Below, in pieces: positions 41,136-48,838 of a stretch of DNA of 64,000 nucleotides (the first letter of the stretch is position 1; every line of letters begins with the position of its first letter). The position numbers were made by a program, and so were the translations under genes. The DNA comes from Akkermansia sp. (GTDB lineage Bacteria; Verrucomicrobiota; Verrucomicrobiia; Verrucomicrobiales; Akkermansiaceae), in contig JAFZHC010000009.1 in assembly GCA_017555025.1 (NCBI GenBank), positions 279,803 through 343,802 on the forward strand, read 5' to 3'. Under the pieces are notes generated by a model that did no database searches, was not told the DNA's origin, and was given only the letters and a program-made list of their open reading frames with translations.

Positions 41136-42170
41136 ATGAAAATTCTCGTTACCGGTGCAGCCGGCTTCATCGGCTACCATGTTATCAACCGTCTCATCAA
41201 CGAGGGGCACAATATCGTTGGTATCGATAACCTTTGCGAGCCGGAAACCGTTGCACTGAAGAAGTCGAGACTTTCCCTCATGGGTATTAATCCCGATGCC
41301 ATTGCCGACGGTAAGGCGGTGCGCAGTACCATTGCGGTATTTGATTTTGTAAAGTTGGACATTCTGGATCGCCGTGAGCTCATCGCTCTTTGTCAGGACT
41401 ATCAGATTGACGTCATCGTGCACTTGGCAGCACTTACCGGTACACGGCAGTCAGTTCAGTACCCGACCGCCTATTGCGATGTGAATACGACCGGCACCCT
41501 CAACGTGCTCGAGGCAGCCCGCCTGAACGGGGTGAAGCATGTCTTCTTCACCTCCAGCGCGGTAGTGCATGGCGTGCGTGCTCAGGCTCCCATGAAGGAA
41601 TGTGACGATGTGGATACACCCATGAGCCTGTATGCAGCCTCCAAGCGCGCTGCCGAGTTGCTCTGCTACTCCTACTCCTACTGCCACAAACTGCCGGTAA
41701 CGATTTTCCGACTGTTCACGGTGTACGGTACTTGGTGCCGCCCCTCCTCCATGCCCATGCGCATTGCCTCCGACATCACAGAAGGCAAGTCAATCAAGGT
41801 CATCAACAATGGTCACTTGGTGCGCGACTTCACCTATGTAGATGACGTGGTGGACGGTATGATGTTTGCCCTGAGTTCACCCCCCGTTGCCACTACCGGC
41901 GTACCCTACGCTCTCTACAACCTCGGTCGTTCCACTCCTGTACCTTTCACCGCTTTCGTACAAAGCCTCGAAACCGCTCTCGGCATGTCTGCCAACCTCG
42001 AGACCGACCCCACCGATCCCTTCAGCGTGGGTGACCATATCGAGATGTACGCCGACACCGATAAACTTGAGTCTGAGCTTGCCTACTCGCCCGTTTGGGA
42101 CTACGAAGAGGCCGTACCGCTCTTTGCTCAGTGGTTTAAGGAAAATTATAACGTCACATTTACCATCTGA
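41136..42170 (+). CDS. NAD-dependent sugar epimerase (UDP-glucuronate 4-epimerase-like)
   Basis: This 344-residue extended SDR has the NAD motif VTGAAGFIGYH, GIDNL, the serine in FTSSAVVHG, the catalytic YxxxK in SLYAASKRAAELL (about residues 167-179) and RLFTVYGTW. The loop VALKKSRLSLMGI resembles the KxxRL segment of UDP-glucuronate 4-epimerases (CapI/GAE type). YVDDVVDGM is typical of surface-polysaccharide epimerases. It probably provides UDP-galacturonate or a similar donor for envelope glycans. It is followed by pyrD. Confidence 0.85.
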   Translation: MKILVTGAAGFIGYHVINRLINEGHNIVGIDNLCEPETVALKKSRLSLMGINPDAIADGKAVRSTIAVFDFVKLDILDRRELIALCQDYQIDVIVHLAALTGTRQSVQYPTAYCDVNTTGTLNVLEAARLNGVKHVFFTSSAVVHGVRAQAPMKECDDVDTPMSLYAASKRAAELLCYSYSYCHKLPVTIFRLFTVYGTWCRPSSMPMRIASDITEGKSIKVINNGHLVRDFTYVDDVVDGMMFALSSPPVATTGVPYALYNLGRSTPVPFTAFVQSLETALGMSANLETDPTDPFSVGDHIEMYADTDKLESELAYSPVWDYEEAVPLFAQWFKENYNVTFTI

Positions 42171-42223
42171 CATTAACCCAATTCCGAATCGGTGGCGCAA
42201 CAGCCACCGATTCTTTCAATACC

Positions 42224-43261
42224 GTGAATCCCATCATCTATAACCTCGCTAAGAAATTCCTTTTCAGCCTCGACCCGGAAACGGCTCATGAGCTGACGCT
42301 TACCGGCCTGAGAGCAGCGGATAAATGCCGTATGCTCTCAACTGTGGCTCCTCGCACCATCAGCAACCCCATCACCGTTATGGGGCTTAACTTCCCCAAC
42401 CGCGTAGGTCTGGCCGCCGGTATGGACAAAGAGGCTAACACCGTGGAGGCATTTGGTCGCCTTGGCTTCGGCTTTGTGGAAGTAGGCACCCTTACCCCTC
42501 GCCCGCAACCCGGTAATCCCAAGCCTCGTCTCTTCCGTTGTATCAAAGAACGAGCCATTATCAACCACATGGGCATCAACAACCCCGGCATTGACCAGGG
42601 TATTGAAAACATTAAATCCATCAAACGTTTTAACGGTGTACTGGGCGTCAACATCAGTAAAAACAAAGTTACGCCTAATGAGGAGGCTCGCATCGATTAC
42701 CTTGCCTGCATGAGAGCCGCCTGGGATGTGGCAGATTATATCGCCATCAACTTCTCCTGCCCCAATGTACCGAACCTTTGCAATCTGGCCAAGGCAGCAC
42801 CCGCCGCAGACTTGCTTGCCAGCCTGAAGAGCGAGCAGGCAAACCTGACCAGCGATACGGGGCGCTATGTGCCCATCGTCATGAAAGTCTCCCCCGATAT
42901 GGAGGAATCGCAAATTCATGAGCTGGCACAGGTGTTCATGGACAGCCAGCTTGACGGCCTCATCTGCTCCAACACCACGACCACACGCTTTGGCGTGGAA
43001 AACCACCCTGCCGCTAAAGAAAGCGGTGGTCTTTCCGGTGCCCCCCTCTACAACCGAGCCAATGAAACACTCGAGGCTTTTGCTAAGGAGTTTAAAGGTT
43101 CCATCCCGATTATCGGCGTGGGTGGCATTATGTCGGCCGACGACGCCGTGAAGAAGATTCAGGCAGGTGCCAGCCTCGTGCAGCTTTATAGCGGGTTCAT
43201 CTACAATGGTCCCCGACTTATTCACGACTGTGCCAAGGCCATTCGCGATATAAAGAAATAA
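42224..43261 (+). CDS. pyrD: Dihydroorotate dehydrogenase, class 2-like
   Basis: This 345-residue FMN enzyme oxidises dihydroorotate to orotate. An N-terminal amphipathic helix region (IYNLAKKFLFSLDPETAHELT), LAAGMDKEANTVEAFGRLGFGFVEVGTLT and FNRxMGINNPG-type motifs place it with membrane-associated, quinone-linked class 2 enzymes. However, the active-site base segment reads INFSCPNVPNL, with Cys179 where class 2 enzymes usually have serine; cysteine is usual in class 1. The start codon is GTG. Its C-terminus has GVGGIMSADDAVKKIQAGASLVQLYSGF. A terminator follows. Confidence 0.92.
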   Translation: MNPIIYNLAKKFLFSLDPETAHELTLTGLRAADKCRMLSTVAPRTISNPITVMGLNFPNRVGLAAGMDKEANTVEAFGRLGFGFVEVGTLTPRPQPGNPKPRLFRCIKERAIINHMGINNPGIDQGIENIKSIKRFNGVLGVNISKNKVTPNEEARIDYLACMRAAWDVADYIAINFSCPNVPNLCNLAKAAPAADLLASLKSEQANLTSDTGRYVPIVMKVSPDMEESQIHELAQVFMDSQLDGLICSNTTTTRFGVENHPAAKESGGLSGAPLYNRANETLEAFAKEFKGSIPIIGVGGIMSADDAVKKIQAGASLVQLYSGFIYNGPRLIHDCAKAIRDIKK

Positions 43262-43310
43262 TGGCGACCTGAGCTCGCGCCCGTTGATTGAAACTCCATT
43301 TTCGTTCAGC

Positions 43311-43350
43311 AAAGAGGCCCCGAGATTTCTCTCGGGACCTCTTTTTTCTC
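43311..43350. terminator. pyrD/prx convergent terminator
   Basis: AAAGAGGcCCCGAGA (43311-43325) pairs with TCTCGGGaCCTCTTT (43330-43344) around a short loop, followed by TTTTTTCTC. Confidence 0.88.
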
Positions 43351-43394
43351 CTCTTGTCTTATGAACGATTTTCTGTAATATCACGGTAGTGATA

Positions 43395-43979
43395 TCAGCG
43401 GCTCAGGTAGCCGGATACACCCTCGTGTGTGGGCTGCATAGCAGTTTCTCCCTTGTGCCAGCCCATCGGGCAAACTTCGCCGAACTGTTCGAAGTGCTGC
43501 AGGGCATCTACCACGCGAATGGCCTCATCGATTGAGCGCCCCAGCGGCATATCATTAATCAGCATGTGGCGTACAATGCCTTCCTTATCGATGAGGAAGA
43601 GACCGCGATACGCAACCCTATCCCCCTCCTCGGCCAGCACGTCAAACTTAGCCGCAATGTCCTTGTTGATATCAGCCACCAGCGGATATGTTACGCCCTG
43701 AATACCCCCCTGTGTTCTCGGGGTATTGGCCCAGGCCCAGTGGCAGAACTCACTATCCGTTGAGCAGCCGACAACTGCTGTATTGCGCTTTTCAAACTCA
43801 GGCAGTGCATTCTGGAAGCCAATCAGCTCCGTCGGGCACACAAAGGTGAAATCTTTCGGGTAAAAGAACAGTAGTACATACTTGTTACCCAGGTATTGCT
43901 CCAGACTGAAATCGCTTTCAATCACACCATTCACTACTGCGCTTGCCGTAAACTCCGGGGCTTTCTTTCCTACTAACAT
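43395..43979 (-). CDS. 2-Cys peroxiredoxin (AhpC-like)
   Basis: This 194-residue protein reduces hydrogen peroxide and organic peroxides. The peroxidatic cysteine is in DFTFVCPTELIGF (about residue 52) and the resolving cysteine in GEVCPMGWHKG near the C-terminus. The arrangement is that of AhpC/typical 2-Cys Prx. No AhpF or thioredoxin reductase gene is adjacent. The ATG at 43979 is preceded by AAGGAAA. An in-frame start at 44048 would lie upstream of the promoter's -10 box. Two inverted repeats upstream may be operators. Confidence 0.93.
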   Translation of the reverse strand: MLVGKKAPEFTASAVVNGVIESDFSLEQYLGNKYVLLFFYPKDFTFVCPTELIGFQNALPEFEKRNTAVVGCSTDSEFCHWAWANTPRTQGGIQGVTYPLVADINKDIAAKFDVLAEEGDRVAYRGLFLIDKEGIVRHMLINDMPLGRSIDEAIRVVDALQHFEQFGEVCPMGWHKGETAMQPTHEGVSGYLSR

Positions 43980-44038
43980 AGTTCTGTTTCCTTTCTTTTT
44001 TGTTTGGTGCCGACCTTGTGTCCGCACTTGCTGAGAAC

Positions 44039-44067
44039 TTTTTACCACAATTCCTATCGCATTGCAA
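44039..44067 (-). promoter_or_regulatory. Peroxiredoxin gene promoter with SD leader
   Basis: Minus strand TTGCAA (44062-44067), 17-bp spacer, TAAAAA (44039-44044). The leader of about 52 bases ends in AAGGAAA ahead of ATG 43979. Confidence 0.6.
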
Positions 44068-44075
44068 GCCTTTTC

Positions 44076-44109
44076 TTAGATTTTTTCTAAATTAGTTAGT
44101 TTTCTCTAA
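44076..44109. promoter_or_regulatory. Two TTAG-N6/7-CTAA inverted repeats between prx and the NagX-like gene
   Basis: TTAGATTTTTTCTAA (44076-44090) and TTAGTTTTCTCTAA (44096-44109) are two similar dyads with centres about 19-20 bases apart. They lie between the divergent promoters, upstream of both -35 boxes. A redox or metal sensor could bind here; that is inferred from position next to a peroxiredoxin gene. Confidence 0.4.
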
Positions 44110-44120
44110 AATCAATTTTC

Positions 44121-44149
44121 TTGACGAAGGGATAATTTTTTGTTATAAA
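44121..44149 (+). promoter_or_regulatory. NagX-like gene promoter, leaderless
   Basis: TTGACG (44121-44126), 17-bp spacer, TATAAA (44144-44149), 7 bases before ATG 44157. Confidence 0.7.
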
Positions 44150-44156
44150 GAGATGT

Positions 44157-45209
44157 ATGTCAGCGATTTGTGAGCAGAGAGCAGGCTCTGTGGATGCCAT
44201 GCGCGGTTTTGTCATGTTTTTCATTATAGGGCTTGGCAGCTTGTTGTGGCACGTCGGTTATCTTACCGACAGCCCCTATTGGCAAGAGCAAATGATACAC
44301 GCCAAATGGGAAGGACTGCACCTTTACGACCTGATTTTCCCGCTCTTTGTTTACATTTCGGGCATCTCCATGAGTTTTTCTCTAAAGAAAACAAGCAGCA
44401 AAGGCCACACTCTGCTGCGCTTATGGCGGCGGGCACTTGTTCTCATCATGCTCGGTTGGCTGGTGAACGGCCCCATTGTGTGGGATTTACAACAAATGAG
44501 GTACGCCTCCGTTCTGGGCCTTATCGGCTTGTCGGGAGCACTCGCCGGCAGTCTGGTGCTCTTTGTGAGAAATACCTGGGGACAGTTCGTCTGCATCCTC
44601 CTCCTGCTTGTCGGCATTGCTGCGGCTCAATACTGGGGTGGAGATATGACACCTACCGGTTGTGTGAACGTCTACATCGACAGCCGCTACTGCCCGGGAC
44701 AATTATATAAGAAATACTACGACCCCGAAGGCCCGCTCTGCATCCTCTCCGCAACAGCCTTAAATCTGCTGGGCTACCTGAGCGGCTCCCTATTCGGCAG
44801 CATTCCCGGCGCACCAAAACGACTTACGATATGGCTGACAGCGGGTACGCTGCTCATCTGCGCCGCCCTCCCCCTGCCCGTTATCAAAAATATCTGGACG
44901 CCCGGCTTTGTACTGGTTACTGCCGGCATAGGAGCCATTCTGCTCGCACTCTTTCACCTGCTCTGCGATGTATGGAAACTCCCGGTCTGGAGCGCCCCTA
45001 TGCAGGCGGTTGGCAGAAATGCCCTCTTCATCTACATTGTGACAGCGGCAACGGGATTCAGCGATTTTAATGTACGACTTTTTGCCGGCACATTGCGATT
45101 AATACTTCCCTCCGCCTACGTCAGCCCGGCACTCAGCGCCACCCATCTGCTGCTGGCCTGGGGAATATGTTACTTCCTGCACAGACGCAAGCTCTATATC
45201 AGAGTGTGA
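44157..45209 (+). CDS. NagX/HGSNAT-like membrane acyltransferase
   Basis: This 350-residue protein has about ten transmembrane segments. Near the N-terminus, RAGSVDAMRGFVMFFIIG and then LHLYDLIFPLFVYISGISMS (about residues 60-80) match the heparan-alpha-glucosaminide N-acetyltransferase/NagX/DUF5009 family. In that family an inner-membrane protein acylates glucosamine or related sugars across the membrane. The late VGRNALFIYIVT segment is also typical. Its substrate here is unknown; host glycan or cell-wall amino sugar handling is a reasonable guess. It is monocistronic and leaderless. Confidence 0.82.
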   Translation: MSAICEQRAGSVDAMRGFVMFFIIGLGSLLWHVGYLTDSPYWQEQMIHAKWEGLHLYDLIFPLFVYISGISMSFSLKKTSSKGHTLLRLWRRALVLIMLGWLVNGPIVWDLQQMRYASVLGLIGLSGALAGSLVLFVRNTWGQFVCILLLLVGIAAAQYWGGDMTPTGCVNVYIDSRYCPGQLYKKYYDPEGPLCILSATALNLLGYLSGSLFGSIPGAPKRLTIWLTAGTLLICAALPLPVIKNIWTPGFVLVTAGIGAILLALFHLLCDVWKLPVWSAPMQAVGRNALFIYIVTAATGFSDFNVRLFAGTLRLILPSAYVSPALSATHLLLAWGICYFLHRRKLYIRV

Positions 45210-45222
45210 CAGGAAGCCCGCT

Positions 45223-45251
45223 TGACACATAATGCGCCGGCATGCTATGCT
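45223..45251 (+). promoter_or_regulatory. Ankyrin protein gene promoter, leaderless
   Basis: TTGACA (45223-45228), 17-bp spacer, TATGCT (45246-45251), 7 bases before ATG 45259. An in-frame ATG at 45232 lies in the spacer and is excluded. Confidence 0.7.
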
Positions 45252-45258
45252 GCGGGGC

Positions 45259-45915
45259 ATGGACAACGAAGCCTTTCAGGTAGCAACACCGCTCTTTCGC
45301 GCCATCGAAACAGGCGAGACAGCCGAAGTAGAAGCCTTACTTGCAGCCGGAGCTGATCCGAACGAATGCAACGGCGAGGACGAAGATACCGCTCTTCTCA
45401 TTGCCGCGATAGAAGGTCGTTCTCGAGTAGCGCAGCTGCTTATCAACGCCGGAGCAGATGTTAATCTGGGAGACAGAGCGGGATATACACCGCTGATGGG
45501 TGCCGTGTGTGCAGACTCACTCCCCATTGTCAACAGTCTGCTTGCAGCCGGAGCCGCTGTAGACAGCGTGTGCGACCGCAGCGGCTCAACCGCCCTGCAT
45601 GATGCAGCCTCCGGCAATCACCTTGACATCGTCACAGCGCTGCTGCAAGCCGGTGCCAACCCCAATGCGGCAGAAAATCATGATGGAAACACACCGCTGA
45701 TGTGTGCCGTTCAGGCGCTCTCCCCGCGCATTACAGAGTTATTGCTACAGCACGGGGCTGAAGCTTGCAAGCGTAGCAGTCGCGGAGATTCCCCTCTGGA
45801 GTATATCAGCAATGAGCTCACCTACCTGTGGGAGCCCATTAAGATTGCAAGAGCCCGTCGTATTCAGGCTCTACTGACAGCAACATGTCAGGCCTCTTCT
45901 GAGCTTACCAACTGA
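45259..45915 (+). CDS. Ankyrin-repeat protein, cytoplasmic
   Basis: This 218-residue protein is made almost entirely of ankyrin units. Visible repeats include AEVEALLAAGADPNECN, SRVAQLLINAGADVNLGDRA, LPIVNSLLAAGAAVDSVCDR, LDIVTALLQAGANPNAAEN and PRITELLLQHGAEACKRSSR, about six in all. There is no signal peptide or membrane helix. It is a protein-binding module whose partner is unknown. The 3' end overlaps the convergent C_GCAxxG gene by 28 bases. Longer in-frame starts are excluded by the promoter. Confidence 0.85.
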   Translation: MDNEAFQVATPLFRAIETGETAEVEALLAAGADPNECNGEDEDTALLIAAIEGRSRVAQLLINAGADVNLGDRAGYTPLMGAVCADSLPIVNSLLAAGAAVDSVCDRSGSTALHDAASGNHLDIVTALLQAGANPNAAENHDGNTPLMCAVQALSPRITELLLQHGAEACKRSSRGDSPLEYISNELTYLWEPIKIARARRIQALLTATCQASSELTN

Positions 45916-46214
45916 GCAGCAACAGCCACACACTGCTGGCAAGCCACACGCTGAGCGCCGCCTTTCAAATCGCAGCACTTCCAGGCTCCATTCTTCTCAA
46001 TGAAGGCAGCCTTGAGCTCCTCTGCACGCTCAGGAGCCACCTGAATGGCGCCATACAAAGCGCCGCACATCCCCTCGGGGGCACGACCGCCGCCACAGGC
46101 TTTCATGGGCTCCAGCAAATCATCACGGTTGAATGCAGCACAAATCGTCTGTGCGCAATTGTACATGTAGGGGGGCTCACGGAAGGTGGAAAGTGCTTTC
46201 TCTGCGGCTGTCAT
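45888..46214 (-). CDS. C_GCAxxG_C_C-family protein
   Basis: This 108-residue protein carries the cysteine pattern of the C_GCAxxG_C_C family: YNCAQTICAAF, ACGGGRAPEGMCGALYGA and a C-terminal CCDLKGG plus VACQQCVAVAA, eight cysteines in all. Members are linked to metal binding or electron transfer, often in anaerobes, and the exact role is unknown. The promoter's -10 box ends 9 bases before ATG and lies in the intergenic space, while its -35 box overlaps the end of the transporter gene. Confidence 0.8.
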   Translation of the reverse strand: MTAAEKALSTFREPPYMYNCAQTICAAFNRDDLLEPMKACGGGRAPEGMCGALYGAIQVAPERAEELKAAFIEKNGAWKCCDLKGGAQRVACQQCVAVAAQLVSSEEA

Positions 46215-46223
46215 AACGCGGGA

Positions 46224-46252
46224 AGTCTATCACATACAGGGGGAAATGTCAA
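46224..46252 (-). promoter_or_regulatory. C_GCAxxG gene promoter, near-leaderless
   Basis: Minus strand TTGACA (46247-46252), 17-bp spacer, TAGACT (46224-46229), 9 bases before ATG 46214. Confidence 0.7.
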
Positions 46253-47151
46253 CCACGGCGAGCATTTTCTCTTGCTGCCAGCCATAGCTGAATGGCATTC
46301 GCTGTGTTGTGGCAGAACACATAGAAAACCGGCCCGATGTAAGCCAGAGGTGTAGCATAGCTCTGACCGGCAATATAAAGAGTAAGGATGGTATTCTTCT
46401 GCCCCAGCGCCTGAGAACACTCTCGCTTCAAGTCCGGATACCCCAACCTATATCCGGCGAAAAAGCCAATAGCACATACAACCATCGCCCCCAGCGCCAT
46501 AGGCAGCATATCCATCAGGGTGTAATCCATCTGCATAATGCGATGAGTACCGATGGCCGATACGATGACAAGATTGAAATTCCAGATACCGAGCGAAACA
46601 TCTTTCAGCCGGGATGACCATGCCTTACAGGGCGGATAAATAAGCCGCAACACCGTGGCGACTATAGCCGGCACCCCCAATACCAGGCCAATCTGCCCAG
46701 CCACCATACACATCAGCTCCGTGTAGGTCAGCTCGGGCGAGTTGACAATAAACGGCAGCACAAAGGGGGTAAGCACAGCAAACAATACCTGACTGAGCAC
46801 CATAGCCGTTGTAATGAAGCCGACATTGCCACGCAACATGTGCACAATGATGGGAGCAGCGGAAGCGATGGGAGCCGCACCGCAATAATAAACAGCCTCG
46901 GCCAGAACCGGGCTACCGATAGCGTGTGCCGCCAGCCATGCCAGCACCCACACAGCCTGCAGCGCCAGCAACACCCACACATGCATGAGCCGAGGGCGGA
47001 GCTGCGATATATCCAGCCCCAGAAAGGTGATAGTCAGCATCGTGGTGATACCGAGGGGTAACAACCAGCCAAAACTACAAATTTCTGCGTGAAAAAATCC
47101 GCCCACCATAAAGGAGAGCACCATCAGGAAGCTACGCAGCTGCTGTTTCAT
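46249..47151 (-). CDS. Bile acid:Na+ symporter-family (BASS) transporter
   Basis: This 300-residue protein has nine or ten hydrophobic segments. Helix 4/5 and 9 crossover motifs typical of BASS/ASBT carriers are visible: YYCGAAPIASAAPIIVHMLRGN and SQALGQKNTILTLYIAGQSYATPLAYIGPVFY (spread over two helices). The family exchanges Na+ for organic anions such as pantoate, pyruvate or bile acids; the substrate cannot be read. Three bases separate it from the PgpH-like gene, so the two are cotranscribed. Confidence 0.78.
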   Translation of the reverse strand: MKQQLRSFLMVLSFMVGGFFHAEICSFGWLLPLGITTMLTITFLGLDISQLRPRLMHVWVLLALQAVWVLAWLAAHAIGSPVLAEAVYYCGAAPIASAAPIIVHMLRGNVGFITTAMVLSQVLFAVLTPFVLPFIVNSPELTYTELMCMVAGQIGLVLGVPAIVATVLRLIYPPCKAWSSRLKDVSLGIWNFNLVIVSAIGTHRIMQMDYTLMDMLPMALGAMVVCAIGFFAGYRLGYPDLKRECSQALGQKNTILTLYIAGQSYATPLAYIGPVFYVFCHNTANAIQLWLAARENARRG

Positions 47152-47154
47152 ATA

Positions 47155-48741
47155 TCAGTTGTCGCTGCCTTTATCTTCAGCGTTGCGCTTGGCCGCCAGC
47201 AAGGCAGCAGCATCTCCCGCCGCAGGTTTGGGGTAAGCTATACGATTATGGTTCATCGTACGCAGCGTCGTAAAGAAAGACTCCTTCATACGGGCAATTT
47301 CTCCCAGCGTTAATCCGCTATCCTGAAGGTGGCCATCAAGAATACGCCCCTTGAAAATACCCTCAATCATGTTGCGGATATCATCCTCCGTGGGGTGCAG
47401 CAAGGAGCGCGTTGCACTCTCTACGGCATCGGCCATGCTCACAATACCCGACTCGCGGCTCTGAGGTATGGGACCGGGATAAGTGAAAATCGTCTTATCC
47501 ACCTCGTCGGGACAGGTGTCCGTCAGCCCGTCATCAAACTTGCGACGAGCTTCCTCATAGTTATCCAAGGCCTTGCGATAAAAGAAATAAGCAGTTGTCA
47601 CACCATGGTGCTCACGAATGACATCAATAATTCTGGGATTAAGCTTCATGCTGCGGGCGAGCTGCTCACCTTCTGTCACATGGCCGGTAATAATACGGGC
47701 GCTGGCCTCCGGGGTAAGGTCGGCGTGAGGCGACATGGTCTGATCCACAATATTTTCAGAGAAATACTGAGGATTTTTCACCTTACCTATATCGTGATAA
47801 AGGCCGCACACACCGGCTCGGGTAACATCCGCCCCAATGGCCTCAGCGGCAGCCTCTGCCAGGCGCTGCACATAAAGGCTGTGATGGAATGTACCGGGGG
47901 CAGTTATCTGAAGTTTCTTGAGAAGCGGGTGATTCATGTCTGCCCACTCCAGCCAAGTGATATGGGTGGAGATGCGGAAGAGCGATTCGAGCATCGGCAT
48001 AACACCATTGATAATAACCGCCAACAGGAAATTGACTCCAAGCGCCATCAACAGCAACGTCACCAGTTCTGTAGCATCGCCACCATCCGCAAAAGCAGCC
48101 TCCGGGCCATTATGCAAGGCGGCCAAACCCAGCGTTGTCACCAGTACGATAAAGCCCGTTTTGAAGCCCGCGTACAAAATCTGCTGACGTTTGCGCAAAT
48201 GCCCGCAAATGCCGGCAGAAATCACGCCGGTCAGCAAACTGATAACCACATAATCTGCCGTAAACTGGGCGGGATAGGATGAGGGGAACAGGACGATGCC
48301 GAACAGAGTGCAACAAAGAGCCACATACACGCCCATGGAACGATTAATCAACACAGCTGCCACCGAAGGAGCCAGCATGTAGGGCAATACCAATAATTTC
48401 TGCCACAGCTCCACATCAGGAGTAGAGGGCCAGAATGAATTGACAAGGTAAATGATAAACATCTGCGCCAGAGTGATAAGCACGCAGAGCAAAGCGCGGC
48501 CATTGGTCAACTCAGCACGGCGATGACCTAACCCATAGTAGGTGATAACAGCGAGAGAACAAAGCAGAATCCACACCATACGGTATACACTCTGCAACGG
48601 AGTATCGGCCACGCTGTATACCATGGCGCACATCACCGCCACACCTACCACCATCAGCAGCAAAAGGTTCTGAGGCACCCCGGCAGGTGGTGTTGCGCCA
48701 CCGGAGGAACGTCGGAAAATTGATGAAAACAAACTTGCCAT
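47155..48741 (-). CDS. PgpH-like 7TM-HD phosphohydrolase (c-di-AMP phosphodiesterase)
   Basis: This 528-residue protein has seven or so N-terminal transmembrane segments (about residues 20-240) and an HD domain with HHSLYVQRLAEAAAEAIGAD, LYHDIGKVKNPQYFSEN (HDIGK), TGHVTEGEQLARS and IREHHG. This is the 7TM-HD architecture of PgpH, which hydrolyses c-di-AMP to pApA. The large extracytoplasmic 7TMR-HDED domain (about 250 residues) of Firmicute PgpH is absent. With cdaA at 13 kb it completes a synthesis-degradation pair. A consensus promoter precedes it. Confidence 0.87.
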   Translation of the reverse strand: MASLFSSIFRRSSGGATPPAGVPQNLLLLMVVGVAVMCAMVYSVADTPLQSVYRMVWILLCSLAVITYYGLGHRRAELTNGRALLCVLITLAQMFIIYLVNSFWPSTPDVELWQKLLVLPYMLAPSVAAVLINRSMGVYVALCCTLFGIVLFPSSYPAQFTADYVVISLLTGVISAGICGHLRKRQQILYAGFKTGFIVLVTTLGLAALHNGPEAAFADGGDATELVTLLLMALGVNFLLAVIINGVMPMLESLFRISTHITWLEWADMNHPLLKKLQITAPGTFHHSLYVQRLAEAAAEAIGADVTRAGVCGLYHDIGKVKNPQYFSENIVDQTMSPHADLTPEASARIITGHVTEGEQLARSMKLNPRIIDVIREHHGVTTAYFFYRKALDNYEEARRKFDDGLTDTCPDEVDKTIFTYPGPIPQSRESGIVSMADAVESATRSLLHPTEDDIRNMIEGIFKGRILDGHLQDSGLTLGEIARMKESFFTTLRTMNHNRIAYPKPAAGDAAALLAAKRNAEDKGSDN

Positions 48742-48758
48742 ATCGAACTGTGGCGTTC

Positions 48759-48787
48759 ATTATACGCCCCGCTCTCTGCCTTGTCAA
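48759..48787 (-). promoter_or_regulatory. pgpH-like operon promoter, consensus
   Basis: Minus strand TTGACA (48782-48787), 17-bp spacer, TATAAT (48759-48764), a perfect match. The leader to ATG 48741 is about 10 bases. Confidence 0.8.
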
Positions 48788-48803
48788 GCGGTCATTTTTC
48801 TGC

Positions 48804-48832
48804 TTGTCAGCATGCAAGGTATCTGCTATCAT
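48804..48832 (+). promoter_or_regulatory. Serpin gene promoter, leaderless
   Basis: TTGTCA (48804-48809), 17-bp spacer, TATCAT (48827-48832), 6 bases before ATG 48839. It excludes the longer in-frame ATG at 48812. Confidence 0.7.
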
Positions 48833-48838
48833 GCAGCC

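Noticed and set aside
42338..43384. A 348-codon minus-strand frame opposite pyrD
   Set aside because: It is the shadow of a complete PyrD and runs through the terminator.
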